Of a stretch of DNA of 64,000 nt, positions 12,796 through 23,939 are shown piece after piece (position 1 is the stretch's first letter; each line of letters opens with the position of its first letter). A program made the translations under genes and the position numbers. The stretch lies in NCBI GenBank assembly GCA_011009095.1, contig VTPC01090448.1, positions 94,939-158,938 on the forward strand, given 5' to 3'. Source of the DNA: Ignelater luminosus. Its lineage: Eukaryota; Arthropoda; Insecta; Coleoptera; Elateridae. A model generated the notes under the pieces. It was not told the origin of the DNA. It saw nothing but the letters and a program-made list of their open reading frames with translations, and did not search any database.

Positions 12796-13610
12796 AGGGC
12801 ATATTTTACATCTATGAGTTTTTAATATCAATATTTTACTTTAAGAATTTTTAAAATACAATGTCAGTATTCTTACCTTTATTGATTAAGCCCCGTTAGT
12901 TATTTTTAGAAATTTGTTTTCAACTTCTTTTAAAGAAACCTTTTATAATCCATTTCAGATGTCCAGACAGTAATAAATAGTAATTTCTGCAAATAGTTTA
13001 AAAATATTACAATAAAACTACCCATTAAAAGTTAGAGGTAGTAAAGAAAGTGTGCCCTTAACAAAAGATAATCCGCTTAAGATGTTTATGTTGATAGGCG
13101 TTTAAACAAGTCAGACTCCTAATATACGCGTCAAATTTAAAAAAGCAGATTAACCTTAAATGTTATTTACGTAAGTGTATCTTCGTTATAAAACTAAAAA
13201 AAGTCAAGTATCTGTATCTCGGAAGGGGTGCATTTTAGGACACTATTGTTTATATGACATTTTTTACTTATAATTAGCCCAGCAATTATCTATTAAAACT
13301 TTTTACCATCATTAAAAAACACCCTGTATAAATGTTCTTATAATGTAGTACTTCCAATAATAAAATGTATTTCTAATATTGTATTTTGTTTTTAGATCTA
13401 TTATTTAACATGTTTTAAGTTGTTTATCAATTTAAAGTTTTATCACATCAATATTATTTTACATAGCTATAAATACTTGGAATATCTAGTTTTTCAACAA
13501 GATAATTTTAGTTCACAAAAATTAATTATAAAATCATATAAAGGTTAAGCAGTAAAGCTGAAAATCTTGAATGAATTTTCTCAGGAATTATTAAACCGCA
13601 TAAAATTCTT

Positions 13611-13734
13611 ATTTGGTCACCTAAAGCGCCTATTTGGTTGCCTAAAATGCCTATTTTGACCTAAAATGCCTATTTGACGGCCTAAAGTGCTTATTTCGTT
13701 GCCTAAAATGCCTATTTGACCGTCTAGATTGCTT
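13611..13734. repeat. 21-bp tandem array (6 units), right subterminal
   Basis: Six units beginning at 13611, 13632, 13653, 13672, 13693 and 13714 follow ATTTGGTTGCCTAAAATGCC plus T. One unit is 19 bp and the others 21 bp. The unit differs from the left array but shares the GCCTAAA core and the 21-bp period. Confidence 0.85.
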
Positions 13735-13920
13735 ATCATGATGCCTACTTTAAAGGTTCTTAGTACTTATTTGCCTGCCTATTTTGATGATTTTTAGTGC
13801 CTAAAAATCCGGTCTCTAATTATCATCATTATAACAAGTTATTACACAAGATGAAATATTAAAAGATAGCTGCTGGAGAAAGCAGCTTTGTAACTCGTCA
13901 TCATGTAGTTGGTTTATGAC

Positions 13921-14467
13921 TGGATCACACGCTCCGTCTTGCCGGAACACTTGCCGGTACAGTGTCGTGCCTCAAGGCAAGCCGGAGCGTGTGGATGAGA
14001 ACTCTTAACACTTGCTTGAAATTTTTGATGCGTTGCATAAAGTATGCGAGCAAGTCTGAACGTGTGTATGGAATGACCGACTTTAAGATCAGTTTTGACA
14101 TTATCTCTGCAGCGATCGGAAGTGAATATTATTATCATGGCCGATTAAAGGCATTATTCTCACGAATTTCTTTCCGAATTTATTGAAATCTACAGAGATA
14201 ACCAGTGCTTGAAGTTTAAGTTTCTTTAGTAAGTTTGTGTAAGAGAGCTCAGCTCATTTCAGCAACCACGATTTTGACCACTTAGATCTTGGTTTTCGTT
14301 TTTTCTTTAGAGCTAGAGCTAACTCAACTTTTTGCTAAACACTTCCAAAAAACTGAGAAAAAGTCTTCAGTTAAGCCGATGCGTGTTTATGCATTTCAAG
14401 CTTACAGTTTTACATTGAGAGTTGCCTGTCGAGACAAGTGTTAAGGCAAGACCGTATGCAGCGCCCT
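13921..14467. mobile_element. inverted-repeat element with strong terminal hairpin
   Basis: GATCACACGCTCCGTCTTGC at 13923 recurs inverted in two places. One is nearby at 13976-13993 (GGCAAGCCGGAGCGTGTG), giving an 18-bp near-perfect hairpin stem. The other is at about 14422-14465, where CAAGTGTTAAGGCAAGACCG mirrors CGTCTTGCCGGAACACTTG. The last pair looks like imperfect terminal repeats of a roughly 0.54-kb non-autonomous element. Overlapping open frames on both strands at 13914-14186 follow from this symmetry, and I do not call them genes. Confidence 0.55.
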
Positions 14468-14474
14468 TAATGTA

Positions 14475-16024
14475 GGGTCATTTCACGTCAAATCATTTAA
14501 CACTATATGCTCTCATGTCTCAGAATTTGTTTTTATTTCTGTCCTGTGTAGACACATATAAGTTAAGACAAAATTAATTTTTTCAGAATTTTTAACGCAA
14601 AAATGGCTTCGAGAGGTCATCTTGAAAATCTCATCATTTTCATTACAAATATTGCATAGTTTCGTACCATGTTTTATTAGAATGCGCATAACTTCTTTAT
14701 TTGTGGACGGATTTTAATAAATTTGGTGTCATATTAAAGTTACGTCTCTGCACTGTATTATTAGTTCTAGTAACCTACAAAACAAAATATTAAATTGCCC
14801 ATAAAGTCCGCTATCTGTAATTCTTTTCTTCTAGAAATGGGTTAATTGTAACTTCCAAACCTCATTCACCACTTTGTTTAAATTTTAGACATACTTAGTA
14901 GAGTATATTGTAATCCTGCTGCATACAAAAATTCAAGCGAGTGTTTTTTGCCGTTTTTAAATAAAAAAAGGCTATGACGCCATCGGCGTTTTTGATATAA
15001 AAGGCATTTCACTATTTTTCCAGCACATCTTGTAAGAGAGTTAATACTACTTACAGCTGTAAAGGTCTGAATCAAAAGGCACCTGTAGTAAGCTCTCCAG
15101 AGGCGCGCAAGACTTTAATCAACACACTATTCTGGTTGCTCAAACCAAACCCTGACATATGAATGCGCAAAGAAATGTGGAAACCTTTATATTTTGTTAC
15201 CCATGTTATTCCTTTAAAAATTAGAGTTAATTGATACCGTTACTTTCTACTTTTTCACCACACCTCTAGATTCTTGGAATGCATAATGGATAGACGGAAA
15301 AATAAAGAAATCTTTCACACTTTCATGATGTCACAGTTCATTCAGCGTATTGCAACATGTATTCCGAGACAAGTTTCCTTTGCACACCTCTAGAACGCCT
15401 ATTATAGGATCTATCAATTTGAATCTTTACAGATGTAAGTAATTATCAACACTTTTACAAGATGTGCTGAAAAAACGATAAAAACCCATTTATATAAAAA
15501 ACGCAGGTGACGCCATAGTCGGAAACAGTGTTTTGTTTTTTATTTAAAAACAGCAAAAACCACCTTGCAATTTTTTATATAGCAAGGCCACGTTATAGTC
15601 CACCTATGTTGGAGATTTCAACAATAAGGTGATAATTGGGCTTTGGAATTTACAAATAATTCACTTCCGGAAGAAAAAGTAAAAGAAAGCGGATTTTAAA
15701 GACCATTTATGGAAAGTTATATATTTTGTTTTGTTTGTTTTTAAAACTGACAATATACGAGAAAAACGTAACTTTAAGATCCGTTCACATATAAAGAAGT
15801 TAGGGGCATTTTAATAAAATATGACATGAAATTGAGTGACACTCTTAATGAAAAGCAGAAGATTTTCAAAATGGCCCCTAGAAGTCATTTTTGCGTTGAA
15901 AACTCTGAAAAAATGAATTTACTTCTAACTCACATGTATCTACACAGGACAGAAATATGAACAAATTCTGAAAGATGAAGGCACGGAGATCATCCCAATT
16001 CCGACGATTTGGCACGGAATAACC
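14475..16024. mobile_element. 1.55-kb foldback element (giant imperfect palindrome)
   Basis: The left arm, about 14475-15120, reads as the reverse complement of about 15370-16024, with scattered mismatches and indels. Matching landmarks include the termini (GGTCATTTCACGTCAAATCA versus GGTTATTCCGTGCCAAATCG), TTTCTGTCCTGTGTAGA, CGCAAAAATG, CTAACTTCTTTAT-like blocks, GCCGTTTTTAAATAAAAAA and CAGCACATCTTGTAA. About 250 bp between the arms forms the loop. There is no reading frame of note. It resembles a foldback or long-TIR DNA transposon. A transcript would fold into a duplex several hundred base pairs long. Confidence 0.8.
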
Positions 16025-16214
16025 TTATAAAACGTTTGTAATGATCAGCGCTGATATTATTCTCGGAAAAAGTTAGACTTATCGTCCTCTAGGAATTACA
16101 GTCCGTATGACAATTGTGACTGTGTTCATATAATGGGGATTACTCACATTCCACATTCTGTAATTTCAACATAACCATTTAAGTCGAAAAAAATGTTACA
16201 TTCAACAAATATTA

Positions 16215-16487
16215 TCAATTATCATTATATAAATGATCATTAAACCAATGATAGTAGGTTAGTCTTCTTTGGTAGTCTGGCAGTAAGAGCTCCTGATGCA
16301 GTTTATATGGTAACATATGTAAATGTTGACGTAGAATTCTATACAGCGCAATGCAACCTATACCTAATTGCTGAGACCGTCTACTCCTAACTGATAAATG
16401 AGAATCTTCCTGAACTATTGCTGCAAATTGTTGATAAGTTTTTCTGTACGAACTTGATGGTCTATCTTTTTCAGCTTCAGAATTCAA
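16215..16487 (-). pseudogene. Tc1/mariner-type transposase N-terminal fragment (DUF4817-like)
   Basis: The 90-residue minus-strand frame contains HLSVRSRRSQQLGIG...LYRILRQHLHMLPYKLHQELL..D..RR..Y, which matches the pattern of a Tc1-like insect transposase family: SxRRRSQQLGxSxxxLxRIL followed by LHLxPYKxQ. This is the helix-turn-helix DNA-binding region. The catalytic aspartates would follow but are not present downstream (below 16215), so this is a fragment. The 5' start is uncertain, since I see no TIR and the frame simply opens near 16487. Family assignment is from pattern memory. Confidence 0.6.
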
Positions 16488-16608
16488 TTTATCGAAAACG
16501 TTCTACTAGTTTCGCTACGTATTTAGTAAACTAGTTATTATTAAATATTAACTGTGCAAATTGTTCTCTAAATTGCACTTTGCAGATATTAACCCGTTTA
16601 TGCCCAAC

Positions 16609-16624
16609 GGGTCGTTAACGACCC
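16609..16624. repeat. perfect 16-bp palindrome in piggyBac left end
   Basis: GGGTCGTTAACGACCC is its own reverse complement. Variants recur at 16949-16964 (GGGTCGCTAACGACCC, followed by the palindrome GTTGGTCACCAAC) and at 18817-18832 (GGGTCGTTTTCGACCC), each near CCCAACGGG or CGTTGG. Their symmetric placement near both ends suggests transposase binding sites (inference). Confidence 0.85.
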
Positions 16625-17003
16625 ACTCCCTTTACATTCGGTTTTAAAGATAACTTGGATGTTGATTGGGTTGCAGATGAGAAAAATGTACTTACTAAAT
16701 ACTTAGTCTATACTGGTGTTGTGAGACTAAGAAGCTGTCAGGTTTTCCTTTTAAATTAATCTTTTAAACAGTGTAATAATTTTATTATCAGGAATGGATA
16801 CAAGAAAATACTGGTAAGCAGTATATTTTTAGTCTGTGCTGTAATTTAAGTACGTATATATTTCTAGACACTTGTATTTTAGTCTCTATACGGATCTCAA
16901 CAAATTCTAACCTATATTTCTAGTTAAATTTTACGTTTGAATTCGCTTGGGTCGCTAACGACCCGTTGGTCACCAACGGTATCTTTTTTTAAGGAGACAA
17001 CCT

Positions 17004-18719
17004 CTGAGCACAGCAGACTTATTAGAATTGTTAGAAGAGAATGAAAATGTAGTTCCCGACTGCATATACATTACTCCACCTGACAATCAAGGTTGGGAAA
17101 GTGATGAAGACTCTGGGGACGAAAACTGCAACGATCCGAACAGACTAAATTCTAGACAGTTGCAGGCTGACGCTGAGACTAATTTAGTTGACGATGTTGA
17201 TGAAATAAATAAAGACGAAAATGAAGAAAACAAAGAAAATAAGGATAAGCAAGAAGAGAGCAAAAAGATGAAAAATTCAAAGCTTATCAAGAAGCGACAT
17301 TGGACAAAAGGAAACCTTCAAAAGAATCCTGGGAGTCAAACAAACGTAAAAAGGCTTCCTCCCATTATATTATCAAAAGATAGTGAACCATTAGAGTTCT
17401 TAGAGTTGTTTTTATCATCAAATGTTTTGGAAACTTTAGTTAAAAATACCGTTATGTATGCTCCTTCGAAGAATTACAAATTAGAAGTAGGAAACGAAAA
17501 AATGTTAGTTTTCATATCAATATTATATATAAATGGATATGTCCCAGTTCCACGCCGTCGTATGCTTTGGGAAGGTCGTCCGGATACTAAAAATGGCTTA
17601 GTGTCAAATTCCATGCGGCGGAATCGGTTTGAAGACATTTTTAGGTATATTCATGCAACAGACAATAATAATCTGCACAAAAATGATAAAATGACTAAAT
17701 TACGTCCCTTGATAGAAAAAGTAAACGAACCTTTTGTTAGGTATACACCAGTCTCTGAGGATATGTCGGTAGATGAATCAATGATTCCATATTTTGGACG
17801 TAATGGATGCAAACAATTTATACGTGGGAAGCCCATTCGTTTCGGATACAAAGCCTGGGTCCTTGCTCAGCCATTCGGGTACTGTGTGAACTTTGACATC
17901 TATCAAGGGCGAACTGCTAACCGAGACAACAGTATTGGCCTAGGCGAATCAGTTGTGATGAAATTTGCAGATCTGCTCAAAAGTAAACTTCCCAATATCA
18001 ACTTTTCATTATTTTTTGAAAATTTTTTTACCAGGGCGCATCTTATTATAAAACTAGAAAAAATAAATTTTAGCGACATAGGCACTGTGCGAGATAATAA
18101 ATTGATAAATGTCCAATTGAAGATTCTGCGATTATGAAGAAAAAACCAAGAGGAACATTCGACTCTTTTGTTGATCGCGAAGACAATATTGTCTGTGTCA
18201 AGTGGAGGGATAATAGCGTTGTCACGGTACTTTCAAACAAGTATGGGATAGCACCCGTTCGAAAAGCGGCTAGGTACTCCGTAAAGGAGAAATCGAAAAT
18301 TGAAATTCCCCAACCGAATGTTGTTAGTTGTTATAACCAGTCCATGAACAACAATATCTCCAATTATAGGGTAGGTTTTCGTGGAAAAAAAATGGTATAT
18401 ACCTATTCTTTTTTGGACTTTCGATGTTTGTATGAACAATGCGTGGATTTTATCACGGCATCTTGGAAAGCAAATGGACAATTTGGAATTCAGCAGGGTA
18501 GCTGCAATATCTGTTTTGCAAAAATATGGAAAACCTCCGTTAGCTACTGGACCTTGTACAAATTTTGTAAGTCCTACTTCAAGACGTCAGGGACAACACT
18601 TGCTCATTACAGGCCAGCCAAGGCTAAGATGCGTAGTTTGCAAGAATACAACCACAAAATCTTGTAATAAGTGTAAGGTTTCGCTGCATGATAAGTGCTT
18701 TTTACAGTATCACATTTAA
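17004..18719 (+). pseudogene. piggyBac transposase, broken
   Basis: The N-terminus is acidic (ESDEDSGDENCN at about 17097-17132). The DDE core follows, with MSVDESMIPYFGR (first catalytic Asp kept, about 17765), a KPIRFGYKAW block, and LFFENFFT at about 18012, where the usual FDN aspartate has become glutamate. A frameshift at about 18110-18134 leads into KKKPRGTFDSFVDR. The expected GGVDxxD motif is gone: CYNQSMNNNISNYR (about 18330-18365) runs straight across its place, so the third Asp is deleted. A second frameshift near 18385 leads to a C-terminus with the cysteine-rich finger (CVVCKNTTTKSCNKCKVSLH). The likely start is LSTADLLELL at 17004, where a CTG stands in the position of the expected ATG. 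The enzyme is inactive by several independent lesions. Confidence 0.9.
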
Positions 18720-18969
18720 TAACTGTACATACATATGTATATGTGCCATTAGTTTCTAATAAACGAGTCTGAATATAAATCTTTTTTACTGGGTTATTAT
18801 ACCTAATATGCCCAACGGGTCGTTTTCGACCCACCTCATATTTCAGAAACTGGGCTTCAGAAAAAACGTTTTTCGAGATTTCCTTACTCCTTGTCCTTTT
18901 TTAAGCAAGAATTCCAAATTTTACTGTTTTACTGAGAAAAAAATAGTTTTGGGCATAAATGGGTTAAAG

Positions 18970-21900
18970 TCAGAATCCTACTCTCTTTTTGCTAGACATT
19001 GAGGATTACTAAAGGAGAACTCAATCAAGAAAGTTGTCTGTTCTTGAGTGCACATTTTGATTACTGATTTATCAAAATGTAACTTGTCATTAAAATTGAC
19101 AATCAAAACTATCAAAATGTTTTCGTGATACTTGTTAGCATAAATAATAATTATGTTATATTTGACGCGATAAAAATCTGTTCTTTGTTACTGTTGTAAG
19201 CCCTAAACTGTCAATTTTGTCAAATAAAACAGACAGTATTGTATTTACTTATTGGTTGTCTTGTTAACCCATTAAGGCATTCATTAGTTTAGATGTGTCA
19301 CTTTTCCGCTTTTTACTGTATTTACTAATCATATTGCTTATCTTCTACAACACTGTTGTAACAGGGCTTCAAAATGTATGTTGTCAGAATGAGAATCAGA
19401 ATTGCCCTTTCTTTCTGCAAACACAACCAAAAGTCATCCAAAACAAATGTTTTAGAGTAAAGCAAAACTCCACTAACTTTTGAACTACCTTTCGTATAAA
19501 ACACTTATTCTATTTTCCTTAAATTGAAAAAAAATTATATTTTAATTTTGCTTGAATAAGATTATTTTGACAAATCTAATGTCTTTTTAAAACAAAAAAA
19601 AATAAATTCTATTGAAGTTACAACTTTTTATATAATTTTTTGCCAATCACCTATTTATGGTAAACGTATACTTGAATTTTTAACAACCTGAACATCTACA
19701 AGAATACTTTTGTTTATTTTAAAATCTAATTTTTAAACGACTTATATTGAATAAAATTCTCTGTTTTATCAGTTTTGCTTGAATCATTTTAAAGTATGCA
19801 GGAATATCTTGATTTGTTACATGTAAAACTCAGTGAAAAAATGTAAAAGATCATTTATGCTAATAAACCTAATGTAGATATTTTTTTCATATAATGCGTT
19901 TCTGTATTTGTAGGCATATAATTATTACCTTGTCCTTTATCTTTCTAGACTTACCAGCTCATCTGCTCTATTAATAATTTCTCTTTTCACTTTTAAAATT
20001 TCTGTTAAAAAATGCTAAAATGGTTAATTAAATTCCACATAAAGATTTGTTAGGTTTTCGTTTTGATAGCATCGCCAAGTTCAGGAGAGAGGTTCATAAA
20101 CTCCATTTCAACTCCAATTCTGGCTCTGCTAAGCAATCCGAACTTGTCTTTGATGTGACAGGTCTTACTTCACAAAACAAATTATTAAATCATCTTTGAC
20201 ACACATCTGCAATATACTTACATAGAGAATCTTACTTTGTGAAAAATGAAAGTTTTTCCTTTTTTGATTTTGCTCCAACTGAAACGAAAGAAATACACAC
20301 AACACGCTCTCAAAGCTTAGGGATTTTATTGCAACTTTTGGACACTGCTCGAGGAAAGGGTATTTATTAATTATTTACTAGAACTTTCTGAATTACACCT
20401 CGTACTATAAAGCATTTTCTTAAAATAACTATTTTAAAATTGCCGTCTTTAATTATTTCCATCTTAATGAATGTTTTTACAGACTTAATACCTTCTTAAA
20501 AAAGGGAATTTTTAATTTATTAGCCAGCAGGCCATAACTTTTTATTATCTGGGTGTAACTTTTAAAGGCTAACTTCCATTTAATTTTGTTTAAAAAAAGT
20601 GGAACATTAATGTATTTTAGATTAAAATTTTAATAACTTGAATGTTTAAAATGAAAACTTCTGTTTTAAAAGAAAAAAAATTATACACCCACATAAACAA
20701 CAGAAATATTACATTTTTAATAAGATTCTTTGTCATTTTATTGTTCTGAGTAATTAAGTTATTTTCATTTTCCAGCTTCTAATTAGTTTCTATTTACATT
20801 ATTATAATACGTAGAGATAGTGATTGGAAAATTTTAAATTGATAAATTTACATAATTTAACTGTTTTTCTTTCTTTTTCAGGTAAGTCACTCTACTAACT
20901 ATTTGCATGATCTCTGTTATGACCTGCTTGAATAATAAGGGTAAGTCTAAGTAAACCAATAATTTACTCTTTAGTACATTTAGATTTAACAATAATTTAT
21001 AGTATGATGACAACAAATGGATACGACAAGCAATATAGACAATCTGATTTTTTTCCTAATTATTTACAAAATCTGCTAGACTGGATTTATAAAAAAATTT
21101 ACTTTAAAATGATTATTTGATTTTTAACTATTTTCAATATATTATCGATCGTTGTGCAAGACTACAAAAATTGAATCACGTGTTGGTATGATCCACTTTC
21201 AGAACTTTTAAAAGCAGCATTTTTCTCATCTTGAGTGTCACAATTCTCACGAGAGCTGCGGACATTCTTAAAAGGGTCGGTCGCCTGGCATCGAGTATTT
21301 TTTACATACTTGTAGGACGATTCTTACTTACGGGTTAATGGTGTTCTTGCTTACGGATGATTGGATTCGAGTGTCTTCAGGGGACGCCTTTAAATCATAA
21401 GAAGGAAGTGAAAAATAAGGAAATAAATAAAAAAGGAAAGCAACTGCAATCAAAAAATTTCAAGCAAAATTGATTTACTGAATTCAATTTTTTTTAGACT
21501 TATAATTTGTTTAAATGTTGGAGATCTGAATGCCATATATGCAATTAGTACCACATTTTTCAGTGAAAATCGAGTACATAATTTTCAATGCCATTAGCGT
21601 AAATTGCGTGACTGCTGTGTCTTAATTTATGTTGAAGACATGTTCCGGGTTCGTGTAAAGATGGTATTAGTTAAACCGGGAAATGGAAATGGATTTTCTA
21701 GTAGTATACGCATGACGTTCCATTATCCAGTTCTATATACAGTATGTCCTAAATATGATGCCAAATATCTTGTAAAGACAAATTTAACTGAATGTATTTT
21801 TCTGATTTTTCTACGTTTTTCAATATTATGGAGAAAGTCTCTTTAAGACGCGTCTTGAGATTCCATAGTTCATTATGTAACTTTTTATATTGTGTGATTC

Positions 21901-22445
21901 ACTTGTGCAAAATTAAATCAAATTATCAATGAGAAATTCAAACTATAGGCTTAGTTGTGATTTTCTACAATTTCTTACCAATAATCTTTCCTTTTAAACA
22001 AAGGAAGTCATAAGAACATTAACCATTATTAGCTTGGTACCAGAAATGCTATTACTTGACTCGTAAATTTGAATTGATGTAGGTAGCGAATTCTTATGTA
22101 GGTTCTCGTTTAAAAAAAGAATTAATAATTTTTCTAGAGCAGTCATTTTGTACTTTTAGTTTTTTGATTTAATTCTCAATTGAGGACCGTTTTTTCAAAA
22201 CTCAACATCTTAAAAAAAGCAGTTTTTCAGTAAACGCATTTAATTGTTTAGCAGCTATTTAAAAAAAAAGTCAATAGGATATTTTGGTATACATCTTTAC
22301 TATTTGATAGAAGTAACACGTGCACAAAATTTGAAAGTCCTGTGTTAATATTTATTCCATTAAAAAAATAACAAAAATTCAAGGTTTATTCAAAACAACA
22401 CAAGGAATAACTAAAAGGTACTTACAACAAAATATAGAATAAAGA
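18970..22445. other. AT-rich spacer, no recognised gene
   Basis: No supportable gene. A short minus-strand frame near 20160-20045 reads DKFGLLSRARIGVEMEF and ends in a stop; it looks coding-like in composition but is only about 35 residues and matches no family I know. TTAACCCATTAAGG at about 19264 resembles a piggyBac terminus without a partner. The segment 21200-21400 is less AT-rich than its surroundings and has no identifiable feature. Confidence 0.4.
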
Positions 22446-22452
22446 ACTGAAA

Positions 22453-23931
22453 CTACAAAACGTTTTCTTCTTTGTTGTACTTTGGAAATGTTCTCGTCAC
22501 CTTCATCGGGTTATCCCAACTGACCTCTAGTCGCTCACCACACATTTTGATACAACAATTTAGCATGTTCTGGTATATCAATACATTCCAGAAGTGATTT
22601 GATATTATTGTTTTTCTTGTATTTACCATATTCGTTTTTGGTAAAACTTTTACTTTGGACATTAAGTCTGCATTGTTAAATTTCTTTTTGAAGACATTGC
22701 ACGTTACTTTTCCTCCCATATACGTATTAGACACCGATACATCCATATTATTTTCTTTTCTTCTGGTATTTGATTACTGGTACTTCGGATATCTTAAATG
22801 GCAGTTTAGATTTTAATAATAACGTATTTTGCTTTGTGTTTTAAAGCCATGAACATCCCAATGTTCTTCACAACAAAGTACAGTTCCAGTTTTTTCTAAG
22901 ATCGCGTAATAGTCTTCTGGTGATATAATCTCCTCATTCTTTCTATACTCTTTTTCTGCCCGACCAAATACATGTTTTATGCTACTGAACAGTGTATGTG
23001 TTTCTAGAAGTGCACCAAAGAACTTACTAATATGGAATTTTTATTTTGACTGGCACATGCATCTGAAAACAGATGAAGTCTGTAATTTGTTTTAGGCTGT
23101 ATTCACAAATTTGTTCAAATCGCTCTTGAAGATTGTGCAAGAAATGCATAATGCAACTTGCAACCTTGTTCGCTCCTCTCGAGCTCTCTGTTTCCAGCCA
23201 CACATAATGAAAAATATTTTTTTCTTGTGCTTTTTTTTATGTATCATAATTGTTAAATTATAAAGCCACACTTGTCGACTGAAGAATACCTCACCGACTG
23301 AAAGTTTAAGTTTAGGTGGTAAGTATGATCTACATGTTTTTCCTCTGGAATAATGACTTTCTGGACATTTGTATGATTTAATGTGAGTTGAAGCAGCTTG
23401 TGTAATTTCGCGATCGGAAACGGTTTCCTCCACGTCTTTCTTCAGGCATCTGTCCCGTATGTAAAAAATTACGAACCAAATGGGCAAGTCGGTTACAGAT
23501 TTTGGCTTTGGAAGATCACAGTCCTTTTTTTTACGTGGCATGTATTTTAACATACATCTATCTTGTTCAACTATAATCTCATGAGAAAGGCAATGTCGTC
23601 TGAAATCTGTAGAATACTTACTTTCAAGTTAGTAAATTACGTAATACATTACTAACTTGTTTAAACTTGTACCTTTAGCATCACCATAGATTAAACTTGA
23701 TACCGCATATTTTTTCTTTGATTTATTTCTTGCAGCCATATATGGGCTTTCAAGTTTAGGTAATTCGTTTATTATACCTTTTGTGTATCTCGTAGTATTT
23801 TTTATTTTTGTTTCTTTTTGTCGTTTCTTTCGACCATTTCGTACATATAAAACATTTTTATCATATTCACTATCACCTTGAAAACAACCGTCGTCCAGCT
23901 TGATACAATTGGAACTAACACTGCATTGCAT
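22453..23931 (-). pseudogene. DDE-like transposase pseudogene (SDxCxxQN family)
   Basis: The minus strand carries successive frame-shifted pieces. An N-terminal block (MQCSVSSNCIKLDD..., from 23931) is followed by a basic region with ESHYSRGKTCRSYLPPKL (about 23360-23305) and VWLYNLTI. Next come RGANEVASC-like remnants (about 23190-23150) and LFSDACASQNKN (about 23075-23040, in another frame), the probable catalytic aspartate box. Then comes KHVFGRAEKEYRKNEEII..EDYYAIL (about 22960-22890), and finally MDVSVSNTYMGGKV at 22746 running to the stop at 22453. The SDxCxxQN box is shared with the 52.6-53.2 kb transposase, so I place both in one uncharacterised DDE superfamily. Frameshifts and stops make it non-functional. 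No TIRs were found. Confidence 0.65.
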
Positions 23932-23939
23932 TCACTTGT

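Larger units (their letters stand above)
12514..13818. mobile_element. non-autonomous hAT-like element with subterminal repeat arrays
   Basis: The ends form inverted repeats: TAGAGACCGGATTTCTAG at 12514 and, read inward from 13818, TAGAGACCGGATTTTTAGGC. The termini fit the YARNG consensus of hAT elements. Flanks are ATTATCAG (12506-12513) and ATTATCAT (13819-13826), an 8-bp duplication with one mismatch, again hAT-like. No transposase frame is present, so movement would have relied on an enzyme supplied in trans. Both subterminal regions carry many GCCTA motifs, ordered into 21-bp arrays. A stretch ending in ACACCCTGTATAA near 13331 resembles the end of another insect repeat and may be nested inside. 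Confidence 0.75.
16589..18967 (+). mobile_element. complete piggyBac-family transposon
   Basis: TTAA at 16589-16592 and 18964-18967 bracket 2,371 bp. The left end reads CCCGTTTATGCCCAACGGG and the right end, read inward, CCCATTTATGCCCAAAAC, a convincing terminal inverted repeat. TTAA duplication and CCC termini are piggyBac hallmarks. Inside is a transposase pseudogene on the plus strand. Subterminal palindromes based on GGGTCGTTAACGACCC occur near both ends. Confidence 0.9.

Noticed and set aside
12601..12831. 76-codon minus frame with LGKLGTHLGKL repeats
   Set aside because: The protein repeat is a by-product of the 21-bp DNA tandem array, not a gene.
19240..19290. Second piggyBac terminus (TTAACCCATTAAGG)
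   Set aside because: No partner terminus and only a short match; could be chance.
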